Below, one piece after another: positions 46,176 through 54,158 of a DNA stretch of 64,000 nt; the first letter of the stretch is position 1, and every line of letters starts with the position of its first letter. Location of the stretch: positions 3,040,501 through 3,104,500 of the forward strand of contig NZ_CP022655.2 in the NCBI RefSeq assembly GCF_002243345.2, in the 5' to 3' direction. The DNA comes from Paenibacillus sp. RUD330 (GTDB lineage: Bacteria; Bacillota; Bacilli; Paenibacillales; Paenibacillaceae). Below the pieces are notes generated by a model. The model saw only the letters and a list, made by a program, of their open reading frames with translations. It was not told where the DNA came from and did no database searches. The position numbers and the translations under genes are program-made.

Positions 46176-46838
46176 TTAGCCGCCAGAGCCGATCCTTTTT
46201 TTCGCCTCGTCAGGGTCCATGGGCTGTCCCGTCACGATTTTTTTCACGGCGGCGAGATCCTGCGATCCCTTGAACGAGAAATAGCCGGCCCGGACCGTGC
46301 CCGGAGAGCCGCCCTTCTGCATGTAGGCCACGAAGTCTTCTCCTTGTTCGACGACACCGCTGCTTTCCAGCAGCTTGCCGACCGAGGTCAAATTCGAATT
46401 CGGCGGAATTCTCACGATGATTGTTTTCCCGTTCGCGCTGCTGTTCTCCGCCTTCTTGGACGAGGAGTCCTGCTTGGCGGGAGAAGGCTTGGCCGCCGGA
46501 GCTGGAGACGGGCTTGGACTCGAAGGAGCGCCGTCAGCACCAGATCCAGTGTTGAGCGGGGACGGAGACGGCTGATGGCCGCTTTCCGGAGAAGCGCCTT
46601 CGGGGCCGCTCTCGGCTTCCTGTTCCCGCAGCGCTTTGTCGACGGCGGCTTGGACAAGCAGATCGGCTTCCTCCTGCGTATAGACCGCGCTCTCCCCGCC
46701 GCCCGGATCCGATGTCCCGGATTCGACGCCCGCCCAAGTCGCTGACTGCGCTTGGCCGGCATTCATTAATTGAAGCAAAAGAGCCCCGGCCATCATGCCG
46801 ACGCCCAGTCCGATCCAAAACGACCTCTTACCTCGCAT
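46176..46838 (-). CDS. membrane-anchored protein with MltG/YceG-like N-terminal domain
   Basis: A 220-aa protein: one transmembrane helix (about 6-25), an extracytoplasmic Glu/Ala region, a Pro/Ser-rich spacer (about 85-130), and a C-terminal module (about 135-215, IVRIPPNSNLTSVGKLLESSGVVE) that resembles the LysM-like part of the MltG lytic transglycosylase but lacks its catalytic domain. The ATG at 46838 has AGGAGG nine bases upstream. It overlaps the SwrB-like gene by 11 bases and is last in the motility run. Function unknown; a link of flagella to the wall is conceivable. Confidence 0.7.
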   Translation of the reverse strand: MRGKRSFWIGLGVGMMAGALLLQLMNAGQAQSATWAGVESGTSDPGGGESAVYTQEEADLLVQAAVDKALREQEAESGPEGASPESGHQPSPSPLNTGSGADGAPSSPSPSPAPAAKPSPAKQDSSSKKAENSSANGKTIIVRIPPNSNLTSVGKLLESSGVVEQGEDFVAYMQKGGSPGTVRAGYFSFKGSQDLAAVKKIVTGQPMDPDEAKKRIGSGG

Positions 46839-47355
46839 TCGCCGATTCCTCCTGCCTTGCAAGCTGCTGGATGAGCAGCACCTCTCCTTTGTGGATGCCG
46901 AGCTCCTTGGCGATCTGGTCCACGGATCTCCCCTGCCGCTCCAAGTCGAACAGCTGCCTGAAGCGAGCCCGGATGGATTCCGGCGCTTCCAGCGGCCGGG
47001 CTGCTTCCTCCTGTTGCATAGGCGCGGCTCCGTCTGCTTCCGCCTGAGCGGAGACGGCGCTTGCAGCGACAGCTTCCTGAAGCAGCCGGCACTGCTTCTC
47101 CAGCTCCTCGATGCGCTGTTCCCTCAGCCTTGCCTCGGCCTGACCCTGCTCTCTGGAGGACTTGACGAGCTCGCCGAGGTTCCGGTTGCTTTCTTCCATA
47201 TCTTCCATGAACTGCTCCAGCGCGTTCTCCATCTGCTCAAGCCCGCTGTCGCGGGATGCGCTCTCCGCTGAAGGTTTCTTTCCTCGGCGGGGCGCCGCGA
47301 ACGCCCATACCAGGACGACCGCCCCCAGCAAAACGATATACTGCCATGGCTGCAT
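46828..47355 (-). CDS. SwrB-like flagellar accessory protein
   Basis: A 175-aa protein with an N-terminal transmembrane helix (5-20), a coiled coil (about 38-95), an Ala/Glu/Pro spacer and a C-terminal helical motif (QGRSVDQIAKELGIHKGEV). The layout and location between sigD and rpsB match B. subtilis SwrB (YlxL), which activates flagellar basal bodies and export. Sequence identity is low, so I do not assign the symbol. The ATG follows AAGGAGG. Confidence 0.7.
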   Translation of the reverse strand: MQPWQYIVLLGAVVLVWAFAAPRRGKKPSAESASRDSGLEQMENALEQFMEDMEESNRNLGELVKSSREQGQAEARLREQRIEELEKQCRLLQEAVAASAVSAQAEADGAAPMQQEEAARPLEAPESIRARFRQLFDLERQGRSVDQIAKELGIHKGEVLLIQQLARQEESANAR

Positions 47356-47388
47356 GTACGATCTGTCCTCCTTGCTGCCGGGCTTCAG

Positions 47389-47706
47389 CTACAAGCTGAA
47401 GTCCACATGCTTTCCCTTGAACGGATGAACCCCTTCCGCCTGAGCTCCATCCTCTTTGCCGCCAGCCGGATTCCCTGCCGCCTTGCCGCGGCCGGCTCCG
47501 TTCCCGGACCTGTCCTTGCCCGTGCGCAGATTTCCCTTTGTCTCCACTTCTGTCGGACTGCTGCGGTTCTTTTCGCTCCGCTTGGCCGTATCCTGCTCCT
47601 GAGAGCGGGCTTCTGCGGCAAGCCGGGTCTGATAGTAGCCTTGCTGGGTTCCTGTCTCATGAACTTTCGGAACGGAAACCTGCAGGTCGACCGGTCGATA
47701 GGTCAT
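47389..47706 (-). CDS. conserved small protein of the motility cluster
   Basis: A 105-aa polar, Gln/Lys/Gly-rich protein with a short N-terminal motif (VDLQVSVPKVHETG) and a C-terminal motif (HPFKGKHVDFSL). I believe similar small proteins with these ends occur in Firmicute flagellar clusters, but I cannot name a function. The middle looks disordered. The ATG at 47706 is preferred (AGGTGG seven bases upstream); a GTG at 47715 directly after the fapA stop is possible. Confidence 0.65.
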   Translation of the reverse strand: MTYRPVDLQVSVPKVHETGTQQGYYQTRLAAEARSQEQDTAKRSEKNRSSPTEVETKGNLRTGKDRSGNGAGRGKAAGNPAGGKEDGAQAEGVHPFKGKHVDFSL

Positions 47707-47715
47707 CAGCGCCAC

Positions 47716-49119
47716 CTACACCATGGAGCCCATCGTGATTTCCCCGTCGATGTAGCGGAAGCTGACACGCGATGCGGGATCCTTGATGAATCGGGTATAC
47801 CTTCCGATCACGATCCGAGTCCCTCCATACACGGTTCCGGACACCTCGACCCGTGCCGTGCTGGAATCCTCCAGCGAACGCTCGATCTCCAGCACCCGGT
47901 CGCGCACTTCGTCCAGCTCGGCCGATGTCTGCTTCTTGGTCGCTCCGAGCTTGATCCGCAGCGCGAGCTTGTCCGGAGAAATCTGGCCGGAAGCAGCCAG
48001 CTGGTCGAGAAGAGTGAGAGCCTTCTCCGTTTTGTCGAGCGCTTCGCCATGCGTCTTCATGGTTTTGCGGAGATTGAGCAGCTCCTGCCGCAGCTCCGGC
48101 CTGACGCCGACTTCTATGGAGGTCGCCGTCGACATCCCGTTGCCGATCGTCCGGGCCTTGACGGCTTCGCCGGCTTGTACGGATCCGCCGACGATCAGAC
48201 CCTTCGCTCCAAGGCAAAGGACATTGTCGCCCGCTTTGACCTGGGAGTGCATGATGCTTTGGCTGACCTGGACATCCTCGCCCGCCGATACGGTTCCATC
48301 CTGGACAAATGAGCAGCGGAGCGATTTGCCGGATTTGACGCTTCCTTTGTTGCCGGCCATGATGCCGCCCGTAATCTCGATCGATCCGTCCGATTCGAGC
48401 TCGGCGCCTTCCACGCCCCCGACGACCCGGATGTCGCCGGCTGCCCTTACTTTGAAGCCGGTCAGCACGTTGCCGCGGATAACGACGGTGCCGACGAAGT
48501 CGATATTGCCCGTACGATAATCGACGTCTCCGTTGACCTCATAGACCGGGAACACGTTGATCGTCTCGCTGCCGGTCAGCGTGAATACGCCGTCGAGTGC
48601 GGCATACACCATCGTGCGCTCCGGATTGCACACCACATTTTTGCCGACCTTGAGGCGCATATCGCGGCCCCGCTTGCCCGCAACCGGCTCGCCGGCGACA
48701 TTTATGCCGGCCTCTCCGTCGCCCGGCTCTATTTTGCGCGCGACCAGCTGCCCGCGCTGCACATTGCGGATGCGGTTGACTTCCTTGAAATCCACCTTGC
48801 CGCTGTCGTTCTCCTCCGGCTTGAAGCCGTCGCTCAAGTCGATTGCAAACAGAACGCGGGCATCCGTGCCCTGCCTGGCTGGCAATCCCTTGGCCACGAC
48901 CGTTTCCTTGATGCTGCATGCCGCAGGATCGCTGGCGATCGCTTGCAGGGCTTCCGGCAGGATGCCGTAGGAGATTCCGGCCTGCCGGACAAGCCGCTCC
49001 AGTTCTTGAGCCGTAACCGAAAAGTCGTCGTCGCAGCGTTGAAAATGAATGTACCCGGTCATTCGGTCAGGCGACAGGCTTACTTTGAGATAAGATTCCA
49101 AATCAAGCTGCTGGTTCAT
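47716..49119 (-). CDS. fapA: FapA domain (DUF342) protein
   Basis: A 467-aa FapA/DUF342 protein: an N-terminal domain (1-165, with NRIRNVQRGQLVARKIEPGDGEAG), a right-handed beta-helix-like repeat region (about 175-325, strings of GDV/GDI/GNV turns) and a coiled coil (about 330-415). FapA family members affect flagellar placement in Vibrio, but the function in Firmicutes is unclear. It lies 13 bases after sigD; B. subtilis lacks this gene at the locus. Confidence 0.83.
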   Translation of the reverse strand: MNQQLDLESYLKVSLSPDRMTGYIHFQRCDDDFSVTAQELERLVRQAGISYGILPEALQAIASDPAACSIKETVVAKGLPARQGTDARVLFAIDLSDGFKPEENDSGKVDFKEVNRIRNVQRGQLVARKIEPGDGEAGINVAGEPVAGKRGRDMRLKVGKNVVCNPERTMVYAALDGVFTLTGSETINVFPVYEVNGDVDYRTGNIDFVGTVVIRGNVLTGFKVRAAGDIRVVGGVEGAELESDGSIEITGGIMAGNKGSVKSGKSLRCSFVQDGTVSAGEDVQVSQSIMHSQVKAGDNVLCLGAKGLIVGGSVQAGEAVKARTIGNGMSTATSIEVGVRPELRQELLNLRKTMKTHGEALDKTEKALTLLDQLAASGQISPDKLALRIKLGATKKQTSAELDEVRDRVLEIERSLEDSSTARVEVSGTVYGGTRIVIGRYTRFIKDPASRVSFRYIDGEITMGSMV

Positions 49120-49132
49120 CGCTTTTCCTCCT

Positions 49133-49921
49133 TCAGGAGTTCTGCATCAGTTGATCTTTCTGCTTGGAAAGCGCTCCTCTCAGGCGAAGGATCGCCTTGG
49201 AATGAAGCTGGGAAATGCGAGACGGGGACAGGGACATGACTTCTGCGATCTCGCTCAAGGAAAGCTCCTCATAATAGAAGAGAGAGACGACGATCCGTTC
49301 TTTTTCCGTCAATCGCTCGATTCCTTTCACGAGGGATTCCTTGAGGAAAAATTCATGCACTTTATGGTCCGGATTTTTCGCTTTCTCATCGACCAGCAAG
49401 GACATTCTTGTCTCGCTCTCCTCCTCGCGGATCGGATCCTCAAGGGAGCAGACCGTCGTGACGGCGATTTCCTGCAGCATCGTCGTGAACTCCCTCTCCG
49501 ACACTTGAAGATAGGTGCTGATCTCAGCATCGGATACGGACCGCAAATACTGCTGCTCCAGATGCTGGTAGGCTTCCTCTATTCGCTTGGCCTTTTCGCG
49601 GACCGAACGGGGGACCCAGTCGCCTTGCCGGAGGCCGTCGATGATGGCCCCTCTGATGCGCCAGGAAGCGTAGGTCTCGAATTGAAGGCCTCGTTTATAA
49701 TCGAATTTATCGATCGCGTCAATCAGCCCCATCGCGCCGTTGCTCGCAAGATCGTCTTTGGATACATTTTTGGGCAGGCCGATCGCCATTCGGTTCGTCA
49801 CGTAATCGACCAGCGGCAAATACTGCTCAATCAGAGCCTTCTTCGCGTCTATATCCTGCTCTTCCTTCCATTTCTCCCACATCGCCATGTTGGACAAATG
49901 AGGCGCTTTCGGCTCTGTCAT
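49133..49921 (-). CDS. sigD: motility sigma factor SigD (FliA family)
   Basis: The 262-aa sigma-28 directs late flagellar and chemotaxis genes. Region 2 (YLPLVDYVTNRMAIGLP..., FETYASWRIRGAIIDGLRQ), region 3 (VPRSVREKAKRIEEAY) and region 4 (LTEKERIVVSLFYYEELSLSEIAEVMSLSPSRISQLHSKAI) are all present. The ATG at 49921 has AAGGAGG 10 bases upstream. It lies near the end of the fla/che run, as in B. subtilis, where distance from the promoter limits its expression. Confidence 0.96.
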   Translation of the reverse strand: MTEPKAPHLSNMAMWEKWKEEQDIDAKKALIEQYLPLVDYVTNRMAIGLPKNVSKDDLASNGAMGLIDAIDKFDYKRGLQFETYASWRIRGAIIDGLRQGDWVPRSVREKAKRIEEAYQHLEQQYLRSVSDAEISTYLQVSEREFTTMLQEIAVTTVCSLEDPIREEESETRMSLLVDEKAKNPDHKVHEFFLKESLVKGIERLTEKERIVVSLFYYEELSLSEIAEVMSLSPSRISQLHSKAILRLRGALSKQKDQLMQNS

Positions 49922-49993
49922 GGCTTCCAAGCCTCCTTCAGGATTCACCTCGCGGTTATTCCAGCCGTTAGGATGCATGCCTGCAGCCTAATG

Positions 49994-50455
49994 CTACTCT
50001 TCTTCACTGCTAATATGACGGACAGCCTGTGCAAGCTCGTCCGGCTCCATGCCGGAAGGAACCGATTTCAGCCGGGCAGGCTGCAGCGGCTGGAAGCCGC
50101 CGTTCTGCTGCTCCGGAGCCAAGGAGGCGTCGACGCCCCCGGATCCGTCCGGCTGCCTCGATCCGCCTGGAGGCGGCCGCAGCCCTTGAAGCAGCAGCTC
50201 GTTCAAATCCTCCCCGTTCGCGGAAAGGTCGAGATGCTGCCCGGCTGCCGGTTCCTCCCCGGCTTCCCGGAGAGGCTGAGGGACGGTCTGCTTCAGCAGA
50301 ACCCGCAATGCGTACCCGATCGCCCAAAACGCCGCGGCTGCCGCCAGAGCCCGCGTCGCCGCGGCATCGATCGGATTGCGTCCCAGGTTGATCGCCGCCG
50401 TCAGGACCGCTCCGAGCGCCGCCGACCATGCATTGATGCGCCATGTACCTATCAC
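49994..50455 (-). CDS. small two-TM membrane protein between cheD and sigD
   Basis: A 153-aa protein with two predicted transmembrane helices (about 8-24 and 35-55) and a disordered, Pro/Gly/Gln-rich cytoplasmic tail that ends in an acidic helix (PDELAQAVRHISSEEE). It starts two bases after the cheD stop. B. subtilis has no gene here. I recognise no family. A role in chemotaxis or in SigD control is possible only by context. Confidence 0.6.
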   Translation of the reverse strand: MIGTWRINAWSAALGAVLTAAINLGRNPIDAAATRALAAAAAFWAIGYALRVLLKQTVPQPLREAGEEPAAGQHLDLSANGEDLNELLLQGLRPPPGGSRQPDGSGGVDASLAPEQQNGGFQPLQPARLKSVPSGMEPDELAQAVRHISSEEE

Positions 50456-50457
50456 GC

Positions 50458-50952
50458 CTACAACTCCTTTGTGCCCTGCTGGACGGAGCGGACATGCAGG
50501 ATGCCCGTGCCTGAATCCAGCTCGATCGTTCTGCCGTAGCTGCCGCCTGTATCCTCGGCGAGGATGGGAATGCCGTAGCTGGCCAGGACGGCCGTGCAGC
50601 TTTCCACATTGCGGGGACCGATCCGCAGCGAATCATTGGCCGACAAGGCCGCGAACATCTGGGCGCCGCCGGCCATCTTGGCCGACAGCCGGCCAAGGCG
50701 GGCACCCGCCTTCTGCATTTCTTCGATCAACAAGGGAAGAGCGGTGTCGGCATATTTGGCCCGGTTGAAATCCGCTTCCCTGGCGATCGATGAATTCGGG
50801 AGCATGACATGGGCCATTCCGCCGATCCTCTTCTCTGAATCGTACAAGGTCAGCCCGACGCAGGAGCCGAGCCCCGTCGTGCGGATAGCGCTGCCGTCGA
50901 GAGCGATATTGAGGTCGGCCATTCCGACTTTCACGACTTGCTGCTGGATCAT
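50458..50952 (-). CDS. cheD: chemoreceptor glutamine deamidase CheD
   Basis: It deamidates receptor glutamines and pairs with CheC. The 164-aa product has the catalytic TTGLGSCVGLTLYD (Cys31) and GGMAHVMLP (His48). It overlaps cheC by four bases (ATGA), fitting CheC-CheD complex formation. Confidence 0.95.
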   Translation of the reverse strand: MIQQQVVKVGMADLNIALDGSAIRTTGLGSCVGLTLYDSEKRIGGMAHVMLPNSSIAREADFNRAKYADTALPLLIEEMQKAGARLGRLSAKMAGGAQMFAALSANDSLRIGPRNVESCTAVLASYGIPILAEDTGGSYGRTIELDSGTGILHVRSVQQGTKEL

Positions 50953-51569
50953 TCGAGCGGCACTCCTAGCGAGCGGAAGATAGTGGAAAACGATTCCGGG
51001 TCCGGAATCAGGAAGAACTGGCCATCCAGAACTTCCCCCCCGTCAAGAAATTTGGTCTCGATCAGCAGCGCTGTGTCGCCCATTTCTCCGTATTGCATGA
51101 GCCCGTACACGAGAACGGCTCCCGCCATGTCCATCGCGACGGCGGGTACGCTGGGCGCCAGGCTCAGCTTGGTGAGATCGGCCAGCGAAGACAGATAGGA
51201 GCCTGCGAGAATGTTGCCGATCTCTCCGATGGCGGATAATTCCATATCCGAATATTCGAGATCCTCTTCGACTTCCATCGCCGCAAGCCTGCGGAGCATC
51301 TTCTTAGCCGCGACCGGATTCATCAGGAAGAAGAGATTGCCGGGAGCCTCGCCTTCCACGCGGAGAAACACGGCCATGACCAGCTCCTCGGCGCCTCCGG
51401 CCCGTTCCGCGACTTCCTCGAAAGGCACCAGGCTCACCTTCGGCACGGCCATGTCGACCGGCTTGTTCAGCAAAGTGGACAGAGCCGTCGCCGCATTGCC
51501 GGAGCCGATGTTGCCGACTTCCTTCAGGACATCCATTTCGAAGTCGGCCAGCTTGTCGAGTGTGCTCAA
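50949..51569 (-). CDS. cheC: CheY-P phosphatase CheC
   Basis: A 206-aa CheC with two phosphatase motifs (EVGNIGSGNAATALS near 15-30 and EIGNILAGSYLSSLAD near 113-128). It dephosphorylates CheY-P and is stimulated by CheD. Two TTG starts are possible; I choose 51569 because GGAGG is 10 bases upstream, while the TTG at 51578 abuts the ribosome site and overlaps the cheW stop. Confidence 0.92.
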   Translation of the reverse strand: MSTLDKLADFEMDVLKEVGNIGSGNAATALSTLLNKPVDMAVPKVSLVPFEEVAERAGGAEELVMAVFLRVEGEAPGNLFFLMNPVAAKKMLRRLAAMEVEEDLEYSDMELSAIGEIGNILAGSYLSSLADLTKLSLAPSVPAVAMDMAGAVLVYGLMQYGEMGDTALLIETKFLDGGEVLDGQFFLIPDPESFSTIFRSLGVPLE

Positions 51570-51574
51570 TTCGG

Positions 51575-52036
51575 TCAAGCCTCCATTTGCTCCAGCTGCA
51601 CGATTTCGTTTTTGTTCAGCACTTCCGACAGGTTGAGCATGACGAGAAGCCTGCCCTGCGGCGTCTTGGCGATTCCGCGCAAATACTTGGCCTGGATGCC
51701 GCCGACGACTGCAGGCGGCAGGTCGATGTCGTCGGTGTTGATGTCCGTCACGTCGTTGGCGCGGTCGACGATGAATCCGACCTCCAGCTCTCCGGAGCGC
51801 ACGATGATGATGCGGGTCTGGTCCGTCGACTCCGTCTCCTCCAGCCCGAAGCGGCCGCGGAGATCGATGACCGGCACGACGACGCCGCGCAGGTTGACGA
51901 CTCCCTTCACGAATGCAGGCGTCTTCGGCACGCGAGTGACCGGCATGAGCCTTTCCACCGTCTTCACTTTATCGACTTCGATGCCGTATTCTTCTTCTCC
52001 AAGCGCAAACACGATTACTTTCAGTTCTTCTCCCAT
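51575..52036 (-). CDS. cheW: chemotaxis coupling protein CheW
   Basis: A 153-aa CheW (MGEELKVIVFALGEEEYGIEVDKVKTVE) that couples receptors to CheA. The conserved NLRGVVVPVIDLRGRFG and VDRANDV motifs are present. The ATG at 52036 has GGAGGAGG about nine bases upstream; a longer frame runs into cheA and is not used. Confidence 0.95.
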   Translation of the reverse strand: MGEELKVIVFALGEEEYGIEVDKVKTVERLMPVTRVPKTPAFVKGVVNLRGVVVPVIDLRGRFGLEETESTDQTRIIIVRSGELEVGFIVDRANDVTDINTDDIDLPPAVVGGIQAKYLRGIAKTPQGRLLVMLNLSEVLNKNEIVQLEQMEA

Positions 52037-52059
52037 ATCCGTGTGCCTCCTCCGATAGA

Positions 52060-54120
52060 TTATTTGAACAGGGCGTTCGGATCGATGATGAGGGCGACCT
52101 GGCCGTCGCCAAGAATGGTCGCTCCGGATACGGCCTGAGTCTGGCCGAGATAACCGCCCATCGACTTCAGCACGATCTCGCTCTGGCCGATGAAGTCGTC
52201 CACGATGACTGCCGCCCATTTATCGCCTTTGCGGATGACGAGGTACTCGCTCTCCAGCTCTTCTTCTTCATTGAAGTCGGCTGTTTCGAGCACATTGCCG
52301 AGAGATACGAGCGGAATGACCGCGTTGCGGTATGTAATCATCCGGCTGCCATGCACGTTCAGGATGCTGTCCCTGCTGAGAATGCCGGTTTCCACGATGG
52401 AAGAAAGCGGAATGGCGTATTTCTCGGAGCCGAGCTTGATCAGCATCGCGGTGATGATCGACAACGTGAGCGGAAGCTGGATGCTGAACTTGGAGCCGAT
52501 GCCGGCCTTGGATTCGACCGAAACATTGCCGCCCAAGGAAAGAATCTTCGAGCGGACGACGTCGAGTCCGACCCCGCGGCCCGAAATGTCCGAGATCGCA
52601 TCCGCCGTGCTGAAGCCGGGAGCGAAGATCAGGTTGTTGATTTCGTCCTGGGTCATCCGCGCCGCTTCCTGCCCGCTGAGCACCCCGTTCTCGACAGCCT
52701 TGGCCTTGACCTTCTCGGAGTTGATGCCCCTGCCGTCTTCCTCCACCTCGATAAAGACGTGGTTGCCGCTATGGTAAGCCCGCAGGAATATCGTGCCGGT
52801 TTCCGGCTTGCCTGCCTCCAGGCGGCCATCCGTCGTTTCCAGGCCATGGTCGAGGGAATTGCGGAGAAGATGGACGAGAGGATCGCCGATCTCGTCGATG
52901 ACCGTCCGGTCCAGCTCGGTGTCGGCGCCGACGATGACGAGATCGACCTTTTTATTCAGGTTTTTGGCCAGATCCCGCACCATGCGGGGGAAGCGGTTGA
53001 AGACGGAATCGATCGGAACCATGCGGAGCTTGAGCACGATGTTCTGCAGATCGCCGCTGATGCGGGACAGATGCTCGACCGTCTCGCTCAGCTCCGTGCG
53101 GCCGATCTCGGAAGAAAGCTGCTCCAGCCGGACCCGGTCGATCAGCAGCTCGCTGAACAGGTTCATCAGCGAATCCAGCCGGTCGATGTCCACCCTTATC
53201 GTCCGCGATGCGGCCTGAGCTGCGGGAGCCGAAGCCGCCGCCGTCTGCCGCTTGGCTTCCGACGCTGCGGAAGAAGCGGCTTGAACGTCCGCTGTCCTTG
53301 CGTCCGCCGCTTTTGCGGCTTCAGGAATTTCCGGGTGGGCCAGCGCTTCCAGAGCGGCTTCGTCCAGCAGGCTGGCTGCGGCTGCGGCAATTTCGGAGAT
53401 GTTGCCGGCTCCTTCCGCAATGGCCTGCTCGTCGGAGGAAGTGACGAGAATGACGGTGAAGGACTTGTCGAACTTCTCCTGCTCGAGATCCGTCACCGAC
53501 GGAATCGATTTGATGACTTCGCCGTGCTGTTCCAGGAAATTGAAGACCATATACGAACGCGCTGCCTTGAGCACGCAGGAATCCTCCAGCTCGACATCGA
53601 GCCGCACGGCTTTGAGCCCGCTTTCGACCGACTGCTTGAGCACCGACAGCTGGAACTCGTCCAGATCGGCGGAGGCTCCGTTCTCTTTCTTGGAAGCGGC
53701 TTGAGCTCCCGCTCCCGCTGCCGACTCCTTGGCCAGATAGCTGCCGTCGACGATGGATTTCAGGGAGGACAGCAGCTCGGCGACATCGGCTTTGCCGGCC
53801 CCTCCGGCCGTAATGTCGGCGACCATCGTTTCGAGGGCATCCAACCCTTTGAAAAGCACATCGAAGATGAAAGCGTCCATCGTCAGCTTGCCGTTGCGGA
53901 CAAGATCAAGGACGTTTTCCATCTCATGGGTAAGGGAAGCAAGATCCTCGAAGCCCATCGTCGCCGACATTCCTTTCAGCGTATGGGCCGAGCGGAAGAT
54001 GATCTGGACAATGCCGATGTCGGCCGGATCGCTTTCGAGCTTCAGGAGATTTTCATTGAGTGCTTGAAGATGATCATTGGATTCATCGATAAACATAGAC
54101 AGATAAGCGTTCATATCCAT
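52060..54120 (-). CDS. cheA: chemotaxis histidine kinase CheA
   Basis: A 686-aa kinase: P1 Hpt domain with the phospho-His46 in RSAHTLKGM, P2 (about 155-235), Ala-rich linker, P3 dimerisation (about 300-370), P4 kinase (N box HLLRNSLDHGLE, G box DISGRGVGLDVV) and P5 CheW-like domain (about 550-686). It phosphorylates CheY and CheB. GGAGGTGG precedes the ATG. Confidence 0.96.
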   Translation of the reverse strand: MDMNAYLSMFIDESNDHLQALNENLLKLESDPADIGIVQIIFRSAHTLKGMSATMGFEDLASLTHEMENVLDLVRNGKLTMDAFIFDVLFKGLDALETMVADITAGGAGKADVAELLSSLKSIVDGSYLAKESAAGAGAQAASKKENGASADLDEFQLSVLKQSVESGLKAVRLDVELEDSCVLKAARSYMVFNFLEQHGEVIKSIPSVTDLEQEKFDKSFTVILVTSSDEQAIAEGAGNISEIAAAAASLLDEAALEALAHPEIPEAAKAADARTADVQAASSAASEAKRQTAAASAPAAQAASRTIRVDIDRLDSLMNLFSELLIDRVRLEQLSSEIGRTELSETVEHLSRISGDLQNIVLKLRMVPIDSVFNRFPRMVRDLAKNLNKKVDLVIVGADTELDRTVIDEIGDPLVHLLRNSLDHGLETTDGRLEAGKPETGTIFLRAYHSGNHVFIEVEEDGRGINSEKVKAKAVENGVLSGQEAARMTQDEINNLIFAPGFSTADAISDISGRGVGLDVVRSKILSLGGNVSVESKAGIGSKFSIQLPLTLSIITAMLIKLGSEKYAIPLSSIVETGILSRDSILNVHGSRMITYRNAVIPLVSLGNVLETADFNEEEELESEYLVIRKGDKWAAVIVDDFIGQSEIVLKSMGGYLGQTQAVSGATILGDGQVALIIDPNALFK

Positions 54121-54158
54121 TACAGGTCCACCTCCTGAACTAAGTTTGCTGTCCTGCC

